From assembly GCF_024295805.1 (NCBI RefSeq), contig NZ_JANCLX010000059.1, positions 1 through 33,893 on the forward strand: a DNA stretch of 33,893 nucleotides. Reading direction: 5' to 3'. Positions 1 to 8,710 of the stretch are shown here, piece by piece. Position numbers and translations under genes: made by a program. The notes beneath the pieces were generated by a model. That model made no database searches. It had not been told where the DNA came from and worked only from the letters and a program-made list of their open reading frames with translations. Each line of letters opens with the position of its first letter. Position 1 is the first letter of the stretch. The stretch is from Streptomyces cucumeris (GTDB lineage Bacteria > Actinomycetota > Actinomycetes > Streptomycetales > Streptomycetaceae).

Positions 1-327
1 CGACAGGCCACCGGCCACATACGCCGCGGCGATCTCACCCTGCGAATGACCCACCACCGCAGACGGCTCAACCCCATAGGAACGCCACAACGCGGCAAGC
101 CCCACCATCACCGCGAACAACGCGGGCTGGACCACATCCACCCGCTCCAGCGACGGCGCACCCTCAACCCCACGCAGCACATCCTCAAGACGCCAGTCCA
201 CGAACTCCGACAACGCCTCACCACACGCAGCGACCTCCGCCGCGAACACCGGCGAGGAGTCCAGCAGACCAACCGCCATCCCCTCCCACTGCGCACCCTG
301 ACCCGGGAACACGAACACCGGCTTGGC
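1..327. repeat. Near-identical methylmalonyl AT segment, copy in E
   Basis: Aligned with 11947-12273 (AT of C2) I count eight mismatches in 327 bases; the longest perfect run is 167-270. The similarity probably continues beyond the left edge. Confidence 0.88.
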
Positions 328-2010
328 GCCGGGCGTGGCACGGCCCTCGACGACCACCGGGGACGGCTCGCCGAGGGACAGCGCGGTCAGCCCGGCGAGG
401 AGCTGGTCGCGGTCGGTGGCCGCCACCACACCGCGGTGTTCCAGATGGGCCCGGGTGGTGGCCGTGGAGAAACCGAGGTCGGCCGGGGACAGGTCCGGCC
501 GCGCCAGCGCGTGCGCACGGAGCCGGTCGGCCTGGGCGCGCATCGCGGCCGCGGTGCGTCCGGACACCGTCACGGGGACGGCGGTCAACGGACGGGGAGC
601 AGCGGTGTCCTCGGCGGACTCCTCGGCCGGGGCCTCCTCCAGGATGATGTGGGCGTTGGTGCCGCTCACACCGAACGAGGACACCGCGGCGCGGCGGGGC
701 TTCTCCCCCACGGCCCACTCCCGGGCCTCGGTCAGCAGCGCGACCTCGCCCGCCTCCCAGTCGATATGCGGGGAGGGGGAGTCCACGTGCAGGGTCCGCG
801 GCAGCTGTCCGTGCCGCATCGCCATCACCATCTTGATGACACCGGCCACGCCCGCGGCCATGGAGGTGTGGCCGATGTTCGACTTGATGGACCCCAGCCA
901 CAGCGGATCGCCGTCACGTTCGCGCCCGTAGGTGGCGAGCAGCGCATGGGCCTCGATCGGGTCACCGAGGACGGTGCCGGTGCCATGGCCCTCGACCGCG
1001 TCCACCTCGGACGCCGAGAGCCCGGCGTTCGCCAGCGCCTGACGGATCACCCGCTCCTGCGACGGACCGTTCGGCGCCGTCAGACCATTGCTCGCACCGT
1101 CCTGGTTCACCGCGGTGCCGCGGATCAGCCCGAGGATCTTCCGTCCGTTGCGCTTGGCGTCCGAGAGCCGCTCCAGCACCACCAGACCCAGACCGTCGGA
1201 GAAACCCGTCCCGTCGGCCGACGCCGCGTACGCACGGCAGCGGCCGTCCGGGGAGACGGCCTGCTGGCGGCTGAACTCGGCCAGCAGGAACGGCCCGGAC
1301 ATGACGGTCACACCGCCGACGAGGGCCATCGAGCACTCGCCCGCGCGCAGCGCCTGGGTGGCCATGTGCAGGGCGACCGCGGAGGAGGAGCACGCGGTGT
1401 CCACCGACACCGCCGGGCCCTCCAGGCCGAACACGTAGGAGATGCGGCCGGAGGAGACGCTGGCCGCCCCGCCGGTCAGCTGGAGGCCCTCGATCTGCGG
1501 CAGGCTGCCCGCGGGCGCCGTGCAGTAGTCGGTGGTGCCGACGCCGCAGAAGACACCGGTGTCACTGCCGCGCAGTGACGTCGGGTCGATGCCCGCGTCC
1601 TCGAACGCCTCCCACGACGCCTCCAGCAGCAACCGCTGCTGCGGGTCCATGGCCAGCGCCTCGCGCGGGCTGATCCCGAAGAACTCGGCGTCGAACTCGG
1701 CGATCCCGTCGAGGAACCCGCCGCCGCTGGTGGATACGGCGCCGGGCCGGCGCATGCTCGGATCGTAGATCCGCTCCGGGTCCCAGCCGCGGTCGGTGGG
1801 CAGTGCGCTGACGGCGTCGCGCCCCGACGACACGAGCTCCCACAGCTCGTCCGGGGAGGTGACACCGCCGGGGTAGCGGCAGCTCATGCCGACGATGGCC
1901 AGCGGCTCACTGGCGTTGGCGAGCAGTCGTTTGTTGAGCTGGCGGAGCCGGTCGGTCTCCTTGAGGGATTTCCGGAGCGCCTCGATGAGCTGGTTCTGAT
2001 CGGTGGCCAT
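1..2010 (-). CDS. Modular type I PKS, N-terminal part (docking-KS-AT start), gene E, 3' partial
   Basis: The first 670 residues of a PKS that runs off the left edge. The ATG at 2010 is supported by GAAGGA six bases upstream and by a complete docking helix directly after it. Residues 1-34 (DQNQLIEALRKSLKETDRLR) form a docking coiled coil of a type unlike the heads of B, C and D. KS: from Glu35, Cys207 in DTACSSS, His342 in HGTGT. AT: FPGQGAQWEGMA from 568 and catalytic Ser656 in GHSQGE, where the sequence ends shortly after. GHSQGE and near identity with the AT of C2 point to methylmalonyl-CoA, but the YASH/HAFH position is outside the window. The reducing domains are unknown. Because the frame is open to the window edge, this gene has no stop here. 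Confidence 0.96.
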   Translation of the reverse strand, partial: MATDQNQLIEALRKSLKETDRLRQLNKRLLANASEPLAIVGMSCRYPGGVTSPDELWELVSSGRDAVSALPTDRGWDPERIYDPSMRRPGAVSTSGGGFLDGIAEFDAEFFGISPREALAMDPQQRLLLEASWEAFEDAGIDPTSLRGSDTGVFCGVGTTDYCTAPAGSLPQIEGLQLTGGAASVSSGRISYVFGLEGPAVSVDTACSSSAVALHMATQALRAGECSMALVGGVTVMSGPFLLAEFSRQQAVSPDGRCRAYAASADGTGFSDGLGLVVLERLSDAKRNGRKILGLIRGTAVNQDGASNGLTAPNGPSQERVIRQALANAGLSASEVDAVEGHGTGTVLGDPIEAHALLATYGRERDGDPLWLGSIKSNIGHTSMAAGVAGVIKMVMAMRHGQLPRTLHVDSPSPHIDWEAGEVALLTEAREWAVGEKPRRAAVSSFGVSGTNAHIILEEAPAEESAEDTAAPRPLTAVPVTVSGRTAAAMRAQADRLRAHALARPDLSPADLGFSTATTRAHLEHRGVVAATDRDQLLAGLTALSLGEPSPVVVEGRATPGAKPVFVFPGQGAQWEGMAVGLLDSSPVFAAEVAACGEALSEFVDWRLEDVLRGVEGAPSLERVDVVQPALFAVMVGLAALWRSYGVEPSAVVGHSQGEIAAAYVAGGLS
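1909..2010 (-). other. N-terminal docking domain of E, different class
   Basis: Residues 1-34 (DQNQLIEALRKSLKETDRLR) follow the VEALRxSLKExxRLR pattern known as a second, separately pairing class of PKS docking heads. It is expected to pair only with the tail of D. Confidence 0.8.
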
Positions 2011-2062
2011 GTCTATTCCTTCGTCTCCAAGCCCATTGCGGCGACGGCGTTCCCGGCGGGGG
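2011..2062. other. Only true intergenic gap, between D and E
   Basis: Fifty-two bases lie between the stop of D and the start of E. Apart from the GAAGGA ribosome site I see no hairpin or promoter-like element here. All other gene junctions overlap or are separated by at most 14 bases. Confidence 0.9.
2017..2022 (-). promoter_or_regulatory. Ribosome binding site of E
   Basis: GAAGGA on the minus strand, six bases before the ATG at 2010. It fixes the start of E. Confidence 0.75.
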
Positions 2063-2280
2063 TCATGCGAGGTCCTCCTGAGCCATCCGGATCAGGGCTT
2101 CCGCGTCCATGTCCTCGAACGACGCGGTCTCCCCGTCCTCGCCGACCTCCTCCGGCGGGTCGCTGTCCGCCAGTTCGCGCAGGGTGCCGAGCAGCCCGGC
2201 CCGGCGCAGCCGGTCGATGGGGATCGACACCAGCAGCGCGCGGATCTCGTCCTCCTCGGACCGCGGCCTGGCGGCCCCGT
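2063..2280 (-). other. C-terminal docking domain of D, different class
   Basis: After the ACP come DEIRALLVSIPIDRLRRAG, an acidic stretch, and the end DMDAEALIRMAQEDLA. The IPIDRLRRAGLL and MDxxALIRMA patterns are typical of the tail class that pairs with heads like that of E, and they differ from the tails of A, B and C. Confidence 0.8.
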
Positions 2281-5200
2281 CCGGAACGATCTCCGGCAGC
2301 AGGTGGCGGGCGATGGCCGCCGGGCTGGGGTGGTCGAACACCACGGTGGCGGCCAGCCGCACACCGGTGGCCTGGGTGAGCCGGTTGCGCAGTTCTACGG
2401 CGCTCAGGGAGTCGAAGCCGAGCTCCTTGAAGGCGCGTTCGGGGTCGACGGAAGCCGCCGAGGCGTGTCCGAGCACCGACGCCACCTGGGCCTGGACCAG
2501 TTCGAGCACGATCCGCTCGCGGTCCGCCTCCGGCACTCCGGCCAGCCGCTGGGCCAGCGCCGCGGCACCGGTGTCGACCGCCCGGGCCGGGGTACGGACC
2601 AGGCCGCGCAGCAACGGCGGCAGCATCCCGGCCCGCGCCTGGGCACGCAGCGCGGCCGTCTCCAGCCGCACCGGCGCCACCACGGCCGCGTCCACGTCCA
2701 GCGCCTGGTCGAACAGCGCGAGTCCGGTCTCGGCGGTGAGCGCGCTCATGCCCATGCGCTCCAGCCGGGCCAGCTCTTCCTGGCCCAGCTGGGCGGCCAT
2801 GCCCGCGGCCTCCGACCACAGACCCCACGCCAGCGACGTGGCGGGCAACCCCACCGCCCGACGCGACGCCGCCAACGCGTCCAACGCGCCGTTCGCCGCA
2901 GCATAGTTGGCCTGCCCGGGGCTGCCCATGAGCGACGCCACCGAGGAGAACAGCACGAACGCCGACAGGTCCATGTCCTGGGTGAGTTCGTGCAGATGCC
3001 ACGCCGCGTCCACCTTCGGCCGCATCACCCGCTCGACCTGCTCCGGCGACAACGACTCGACCACACCGTCGTCCAGCACACCGGCCGCATGCACCACACC
3101 GGTCACCGGGCGATCCAACATGCCCAGTGCCGAGATCAGTTGGTCACGGTCGGACACATCACACGCGACGACATGCGCCCGGCAGCCCAGATCCTCCAGC
3201 TCCGCCACCAACGCGGCGGCACCATCGGCCTCCGGACCCCGACGACTCAGCAACAACAGATCACGCACACCCTGCACAGCCGCCAGATGACGGGCGAACA
3301 ACGCACCCAGACCACCCGTACCACCGGTCACCACCACCGTGCCCTCCGGGCCCAGGGGCGCCGGAACGGTCAGGACGACCTTGCCGACGTTGAGGCCCTC
3401 ACGCAGGTGGCGCAGCGCCTCACGGCCCTGCCGCACGTCCCAGGTGCGGATCGGCGCGAACTCCAGGACACCCCGCCGGAACAGGTCCACGATCTCGGTC
3501 AGCAGCTCACCGAGCCGCCGCGGCCCCGCCTCCCACAGGTCGAAGGCGCGGTACGCGACATCCGCGCGCTCCGCCGCGACCGCCTCCGCGTCGCGGATGT
3601 CGGCCTTGCCCATCTCCACGAACCGGCCGCCGCGCGGCAGCAGGTCCAGGGAGGCGTCCACGAACTCGCCCGTGAGCGAGTTGAGCACCACGTCCACACC
3701 GGCGCCCTGGGTGACCTCCAGGAAGGCGTCCCGGAAGCCGGTCTCGCGTGAGGTGGCGATGTGGTCGCCCGCGACACCGGCGGCCCGCACCACCTCCTGC
3801 TTGGACGGACCGGCCGTGGCGAACACCTCCGCGCCGAGGTGCCGGGCGATCTGCACGGCGGCCGTACCCACACCACCGGCGGCGGCGTGCACCAGCACCC
3901 GCTCCCCCGCGCGCAGCCCGGCCAGATCCACCAGGCCGTAGTAGGCGGTCGCGTAGGCCACCGGCACCGAGGCCGCCTGGGTGAACGACCACTCCTCCGG
4001 CATCGGCGCGACCAGCGCCCGGGGCGCGACGGCCACCGGGCCGAAGGACTCCATCACGATCCCGAACACCCGGTCGCCCACGGTGAGGTCGGTGACCCCG
4101 GGACCGGTCTCCAGCACCACACCGGCCGCCTCGGCGCCCAGGGGTACGTCGTCGGGGTACACACCGAGCGCGATCAGCACGTCCCGGAAGTTCACGCCCG
4201 CGGCACGGACACCGATCCGCACCTCGTCGGCGGCGAGGGGACGACGGGCGTCGGAGGCGATGACCTCCACGTCCTCGAGGGAGCCCTTGCGCGTGACGGA
4301 CAGCCGCCAGGTGTCATCGGCGGGAGCGGTGGCCGTGTTCAGCCGCGGCGCGAACGTCCGGTCACCACGGACGGCGAGCTGCGGTTCGTCCCCGTCGAGC
4401 ACCCCGGCCCAGTCCGGCTCGTCGCCGTCCAGGTCGACCAGGACGAACCGGTCCGGATGCTCGGACTGGGCGCTGCGCAGCAGGCCCCACACCGCGGCTT
4501 GCGCCACGTCCGGCGCTTCGCCACCGACGGACACCGCGCGCCGGGTGACCACGACCAGCCGGGCCTCGCCCAGCCACTCACTGGCCAGCCACCGCTGCAC
4601 CAGCGCCAGCGCGCCCGCGGCGGCCTCCCTGGCGGCACCGGCCACCTCGCCGTCCGGAGTGTCGACGGCGACCAGCACCAGCCCCGGCGCGGATGCGCCG
4701 TCGGCGAGGGCCGTCTCCAGCGCGGCCAGGTCCGGGAACCGGTCGCCGGTGGCGGCCAGTGCGCCGAGCACGGCCGCCCGGACGGGCTGCCGCCCCGTGC
4801 CGACCGCGACCGGAGCCCAGTCGAGCCGGTAGACCGACTGACGGCCACCGTGCCGCAACCGCTCGAGCTGGGCCGGGTCGACCGGACGCATGTCCAGCCG
4901 GGCCAGGCTCAGCACCGGCTCCCCGTGCTCGCTGACGACGTCGAGGCCGAAGGCCGTCTCGTCGACCCGCCGCATCCGGACGCGCACCCGGGACAGTCCG
5001 CGCCGCCCGGTGCGCACACCGGACCACGAGAACGGCAGGAAGGCGGTGTCCCTGGGCCCGTCGTCCTGGAGCAGACCCGAGTGCAGCGAGGCGTCGAAGA
5101 GCGCCGGGTGGATACCGAAGCCCTCGCCACCGGTGTCACCGGGCAGGGCGACCTCGGCGTAGCAGTCGCCGTCGACCTGCCAGGCGACGCGCACCCCCTG

Positions 5201-8200
5201 GAACAGCGGCCCGTAGTCGAAGCCGAGTTCGGCCATTCCCGCGTAGAGCGCGTCCGCGGTCATCTCGGTGCCACCGGCGGGCGGCCACTGCGCCGGGAGC
5301 CACGACGACACCGGTGTGGTGTCCTCCGCGGCCAGCCAGCCACGGGCGTGGCAGGTCAGCTCGGGCTGCTCGTCGTCCCCGCCCTCGGGACGGGCGAACA
5401 CCGCCACTTCACGCCGGCCGTCCTCACCGGCCGGACCGACGGTGACGCGCAGCTGCGCGGCGGAGTCCTCCTCCAGCAACAGCGGGGATTCCATCACCAG
5501 TTCGTCCACGACCGGAGCGCCCACGCGGCGACCGGCGACGGATGCCAGCTCCACCCAGGCCGTACCGGGCACGATCACCGCACCGAGCACGACGTGGTCG
5601 CGTACCCAGGGCTGGGTCTCGGCGGAGATCCGGCCGGTGAACAGCCACTCGTCGCGGTCCCCCAGCTGCACGGAGGCGGCCAGCACGGGGTGCTCGACCT
5701 CATCGAGACCGGCGGCCGCGACATCACCCCGCGCCGACGCCATCAGCCAGTAGTTCTCACGCTGGAAGGCGTAGGTGGGCAGCTCGACGGACCGGGCCCC
5801 GGTGTTGGCGTAGAAGGCGGTCCAGTCGACTTCGAGGCCCGCGGTGTGGGAACGACCGAGGAAAGCGGCGAAAGTGTCCCGCTCGGTTCGCTTGGCACGC
5901 AGGGCCGGGATGAACGCGGCCTCAGTGTCGTCCTCGACGCACTGACGGGCCATGGCGGTCAGGACCGCGTCCGGGCCCAACTCCAGGAAGCGCCGCACAC
6001 CGAGACCCCACAGCGTCGCCACACCATCGGCGAAACGCACCGCCTGGCGGACATGACGTACCCAATACTCGGCATCAAAGCCCGCGACCAGCTCACCGGA
6101 GACATTGGAGACCACCGGGATACGGGGCTCGGCATACGTCAGACGCTCCGCCACGGCGCGGAACTCGGCGAGCATCGGCTCCATCCGCGGCGAATGGAAC
6201 GCATGCGACACCCGCAACCGGGACGTCTTACGCCCCTCCCAGCACGGCAGTTGCAGCCACTCCTCCGCCGCACCCTCATCACCGGACACCACCACGGCCA
6301 TCGGGCCATTGACCGCCGCGATCTCCAACCGGCCCTCAAACCCGGCCAGCGACTCCGCAACCTCAACCTCGGTGGCCTGAACCGCCACCATCGCACCACC
6401 CGAAGGCAGCCCACCCATCAACCGACCACGCGCCACCACCAACTCAGCAGCATCGGCAAGGGAAAGCACACCCGCCACATGCGCAGCAGCGATCTCACCA
6501 ACCGAATGACCGATCAGATAGTCAGGACGGATACCCAGCGACTCGGCGAGGCGGAACAGCGCCACCTCCACCGCGAACAGCACCACCTGCGTGAACTCCG
6601 TCGAGTTCAACACAGCAGCCTCAGCGCCCAGCAGCTCCCGCACCGAACGACCCAGACGCGGATCCAGCTCAGCACACACCTCGGACAGCGCCCGGTCGAA
6701 CACCGGGAACGCCCCGGCCAACTCCAGACCCATCCCCGAACGCTGCGAACCCTGCCCCGTGAACAAGAACGCGGTCTGCCCCGGGACACCGGACTCCGGC
6801 GCCACATCGGCCAAGCGCGCCAGCAGCTCATCACGGTCCGTCGCGACCACCACCGCACGACGGTCCAGCAGCGCCCGCGAGGTCACCAGTGAGTACGCGG
6901 TGTCCACCAGCGAGAGTTCCGGCCGGGAGGTCAGATGCGTACGCAGCCGCTCGGCCTGTGCGCGCAGCGCCGTGTCCGTCCGGGCGGAGACCACGACCGG
7001 CAGCGGGGCCACGGGCGCGGTGCCCTCCCCGGCCACCGGCTCCTCGGCCGGGGCCTCCTCGACGATGATGTGCGCGTTCGTACCACTCACACCGAACGAC
7101 GACACACCGGCACGACGTGGACGGCCGTCGGCCGGCGCCCACTTCCGGGCCTCGGTCAGCAGCTCGACACGGCCGGACTCCCAGTCCACGTGCGGCGACG
7201 GCTCATCGACATGCAGGGTCGGCGGCAGCAGATCGTGCCGCATCGCCATCACCATCTTGATCACACCCGCGACGGCCGCTCCGGCCGAGGTGTGACCGAT
7301 GTTGGACTTGATCGACCCCAGCCACAGCGGGTCCCCGTCCCGCTCCCGGCCGTAAGTGGCCAACAGCGCCTGGGCCTCGATCGGGTCACCCAGCTTCGTA
7401 CCCGTTCCATGGCCGTCGACCGCGTCCACATCGGACGGACGCAGCCCGGCGCTGGCCAGGGCCTGTCGGATGACCCGCTCCTGGGAGGGGCCGTTCGGCG
7501 CGGTCAGACCGTTGCTCGCACCGTCCTGGTTGAGCGCGGTGCCCCGGATGAGGCCGAGGATACGGCGGCCGTTGCGTCGGGCGTCGGACAGGCGCTCCAG
7601 CACCACCATGCCGAGCCCGTCGGAGAAGCCGGTGCCGTCCGCCGACGCCGCGTACGCACGGCAGCGGCCGTCCGTCGACAGACCGCGCTGACGGCTGAAC
7701 TCCCGCAGCATGAACGGGCTGGGCATGAGGGTCACACCACCGGCGAGGGCGAGCGAGCACTCACCCGCCCGCAGGGCCTGCACGGCCATGTGCAGGGCCA
7801 CGGCCGAGGAGGAGCAGGCGGTGTCCACGGACACCGCCGGGCCTTCCAGGCCGAGGAGGTAGGAGATCCGGCCGGACGAGACGCTGGCCGCGCCACCGGT
7901 GAGCTGGAAGCCCTCCACCTGGGCCACGTCCTTCTCCGGCCCCATGCCGTAGTCCGTGACGCTGAGGCCGCAGTAGACACCGGTGTCGGATCCGCGCAGC
8001 GAGGTCACGTCGATACGGGCGTCCTCGAACGCCTCCCACGACGCCTCCAGCAGCAGCCGCTGCTGCGGGTCCATGGCCGTGGCCTCGCGCGGGCTGATTC
8101 CGAAGAACTCCGCGTCGAAGTCCCCGATGCGGTCCACGAAACCGCCGCCCCGGGCGTAGACCTTGCCCGTCTGCTCGGGGTCGGGGTCGTACAGCCGCTC

Positions 8201-8443
8201 CAGGTCCCAGCCGCGGTCGTCGGGCAGTCCGGTGATGGCGTCACGCCCCGAGGCCACCAGCTCCCACAGCTCCTCGGGCGAGGTCACCCCGCCCGGGTAG
8301 CGGCAGCTCATGCCGATGATGGCCAGCGGTTCGGTCGCCCGGGACTCGACCTCCTCCAACTGCGCGCGGGTCTCGTTGAGTTCGACCGCGACTTTCTTGA
8401 GGTAGCGGACGAGCTTTTCCTGCTGATCGATGTTCTCCGTCAT
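2063..8443 (-). CDS. Monomodular, fully reducing type I PKS (KS-AT-DH-ER-KR-ACP), gene D
   Basis: A 2126-residue protein predicted to add one malonate and fully reduce its beta-carbon, ending the polyene. N-terminal docking helix 1-37. KS: Cys210, His345, His384. AT: FTGQGSQ at 561, Ser647 in GHSVGE, HAFH 747-750 (malonyl). DH: His950 in HVVLGAVIVP, Asp1117 in FDASLH. ER: about 1380-1690, NADPH motif HAAAGGVG from 1519. KR: about 1697-1880, LDD 1790-1792, Tyr1847. ACP: Ser2012. The C-terminal tail (about 2055-2126, ending DAEALIRMAQEDLA) is of a different docking class from the tails of A, B and C. The ATG at 8443 is chosen for GGGGGA seven bases upstream and its match to the start of C; the GTG at 8461, overlapping the stop of C, would add six residues. 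The KS reads VDGHGTGT and HTSAGAAVAG, both departing from its neighbours. Confidence 0.97.
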   Translation of the reverse strand: MTENIDQQEKLVRYLKKVAVELNETRAQLEEVESRATEPLAIIGMSCRYPGGVTSPEELWELVASGRDAITGLPDDRGWDLERLYDPDPEQTGKVYARGGGFVDRIGDFDAEFFGISPREATAMDPQQRLLLEASWEAFEDARIDVTSLRGSDTGVYCGLSVTDYGMGPEKDVAQVEGFQLTGGAASVSSGRISYLLGLEGPAVSVDTACSSSAVALHMAVQALRAGECSLALAGGVTLMPSPFMLREFSRQRGLSTDGRCRAYAASADGTGFSDGLGMVVLERLSDARRNGRRILGLIRGTALNQDGASNGLTAPNGPSQERVIRQALASAGLRPSDVDAVDGHGTGTKLGDPIEAQALLATYGRERDGDPLWLGSIKSNIGHTSAGAAVAGVIKMVMAMRHDLLPPTLHVDEPSPHVDWESGRVELLTEARKWAPADGRPRRAGVSSFGVSGTNAHIIVEEAPAEEPVAGEGTAPVAPLPVVVSARTDTALRAQAERLRTHLTSRPELSLVDTAYSLVTSRALLDRRAVVVATDRDELLARLADVAPESGVPGQTAFLFTGQGSQRSGMGLELAGAFPVFDRALSEVCAELDPRLGRSVRELLGAEAAVLNSTEFTQVVLFAVEVALFRLAESLGIRPDYLIGHSVGEIAAAHVAGVLSLADAAELVVARGRLMGGLPSGGAMVAVQATEVEVAESLAGFEGRLEIAAVNGPMAVVVSGDEGAAEEWLQLPCWEGRKTSRLRVSHAFHSPRMEPMLAEFRAVAERLTYAEPRIPVVSNVSGELVAGFDAEYWVRHVRQAVRFADGVATLWGLGVRRFLELGPDAVLTAMARQCVEDDTEAAFIPALRAKRTERDTFAAFLGRSHTAGLEVDWTAFYANTGARSVELPTYAFQRENYWLMASARGDVAAAGLDEVEHPVLAASVQLGDRDEWLFTGRISAETQPWVRDHVVLGAVIVPGTAWVELASVAGRRVGAPVVDELVMESPLLLEEDSAAQLRVTVGPAGEDGRREVAVFARPEGGDDEQPELTCHARGWLAAEDTTPVSSWLPAQWPPAGGTEMTADALYAGMAELGFDYGPLFQGVRVAWQVDGDCYAEVALPGDTGGEGFGIHPALFDASLHSGLLQDDGPRDTAFLPFSWSGVRTGRRGLSRVRVRMRRVDETAFGLDVVSEHGEPVLSLARLDMRPVDPAQLERLRHGGRQSVYRLDWAPVAVGTGRQPVRAAVLGALAATGDRFPDLAALETALADGASAPGLVLVAVDTPDGEVAGAAREAAAGALALVQRWLASEWLGEARLVVVTRRAVSVGGEAPDVAQAAVWGLLRSAQSEHPDRFVLVDLDGDEPDWAGVLDGDEPQLAVRGDRTFAPRLNTATAPADDTWRLSVTRKGSLEDVEVIASDARRPLAADEVRIGVRAAGVNFRDVLIALGVYPDDVPLGAEAAGVVLETGPGVTDLTVGDRVFGIVMESFGPVAVAPRALVAPMPEEWSFTQAASVPVAYATAYYGLVDLAGLRAGERVLVHAAAGGVGTAAVQIARHLGAEVFATAGPSKQEVVRAAGVAGDHIATSRETGFRDAFLEVTQGAGVDVVLNSLTGEFVDASLDLLPRGGRFVEMGKADIRDAEAVAAERADVAYRAFDLWEAGPRRLGELLTEIVDLFRRGVLEFAPIRTWDVRQGREALRHLREGLNVGKVVLTVPAPLGPEGTVVVTGGTGGLGALFARHLAAVQGVRDLLLLSRRGPEADGAAALVAELEDLGCRAHVVACDVSDRDQLISALGMLDRPVTGVVHAAGVLDDGVVESLSPEQVERVMRPKVDAAWHLHELTQDMDLSAFVLFSSVASLMGSPGQANYAAANGALDALAASRRAVGLPATSLAWGLWSEAAGMAAQLGQEELARLERMGMSALTAETGLALFDQALDVDAAVVAPVRLETAALRAQARAGMLPPLLRGLVRTPARAVDTGAAALAQRLAGVPEADRERIVLELVQAQVASVLGHASAASVDPERAFKELGFDSLSAVELRNRLTQATGVRLAATVVFDHPSPAAIARHLLPEIVPDGAARPRSEEDEIRALLVSIPIDRLRRAGLLGTLRELADSDPPEEVGEDGETASFEDMDAEALIRMAQEDLA
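3003..3346. repeat. 344-base near-perfect repeat, KR of D
   Basis: Differs from 14615-14958 (KR of C1) at only two positions, 3083 and 3279. It covers the KR from the nucleotide-binding motif to past LDD. Confidence 0.9.
6144..6460. repeat. 317-base perfect direct repeat, copy in AT of D
   Basis: Compared base by base with 16784-17100 (AT of module C1), I find no difference over 317 bases. The segment covers the HAFH specificity motif and adjacent AT core. Confidence 0.9.
8333..8443 (-). other. N-terminal docking domain of D
   Basis: Residues 1-37 (core DQQEKLVRYLKKVAVELNE) are an amphipathic helix closely similar to the head of C. The expected partner is the C-terminal tail of C, which itself closely resembles that of B. 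Confidence 0.87.
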
Positions 8444-8450
8444 TCCTGTG

Positions 8451-8456
8451 TCCCCC
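8451..8456 (-). promoter_or_regulatory. Ribosome binding site of D, supports ATG at 8443
   Basis: GGGGGA, seven bases before the ATG at 8443. It sits inside the first codons of the competing GTG reading from 8461, which favours the ATG. Confidence 0.6.
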
Positions 8457-8457
8457 G

Positions 8458-8710
8458 TCACGCGTCGCCCAACTCCACATCGATCATCTGGAAGATCTCC
8501 TCGGCCGTGGTGGCCGCCTCGATCCGCTCCTTGGCGTTCTGCTTCTTGTCGCCCTGACCGCCGTCTCCCGCGGTGGCCACGGCACTTGCGCTGATACCGG
8601 AGAGCAGGGTGCGCAGGCGCTTGGCCACCCGCTGCTGCTCATCCGCGGAACTCGCGGCGAGCATGTCCTCCAGCTTCCTCATCTCCTGGTCGATGAGGGG
8701 TTCGGTCTGT
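8458..8710 (-). other. C-terminal docking domain of C
   Basis: Helices (EMRKLEDMLAASSADEQQRV, then AKERIEAATTA) end in EEIFQMIDVELGDA. Same class as the tails of A and B. Confidence 0.82.

Noticed and set aside
2011..2062. Promoter or terminator in the D/E gap
   Set aside because: The gap is only 52 bases and I see no convincing hairpin or -10/-35 pair; co-transcription with D is simpler.
2065..3002. Overlapping minus-strand frame ending near the D/E junction
   Set aside because: It is an out-of-frame reading of the KR-ACP of D with Gly/Arg/Ala-rich low-complexity sequence and no independent start signal.
3761..6892. Plus-strand open frame (1043 codons) opposite D
   Set aside because: It is a shadow of the DH-ER-AT region of D; very similar shadows appear opposite C1 and B2 because the sense domains are repeated.
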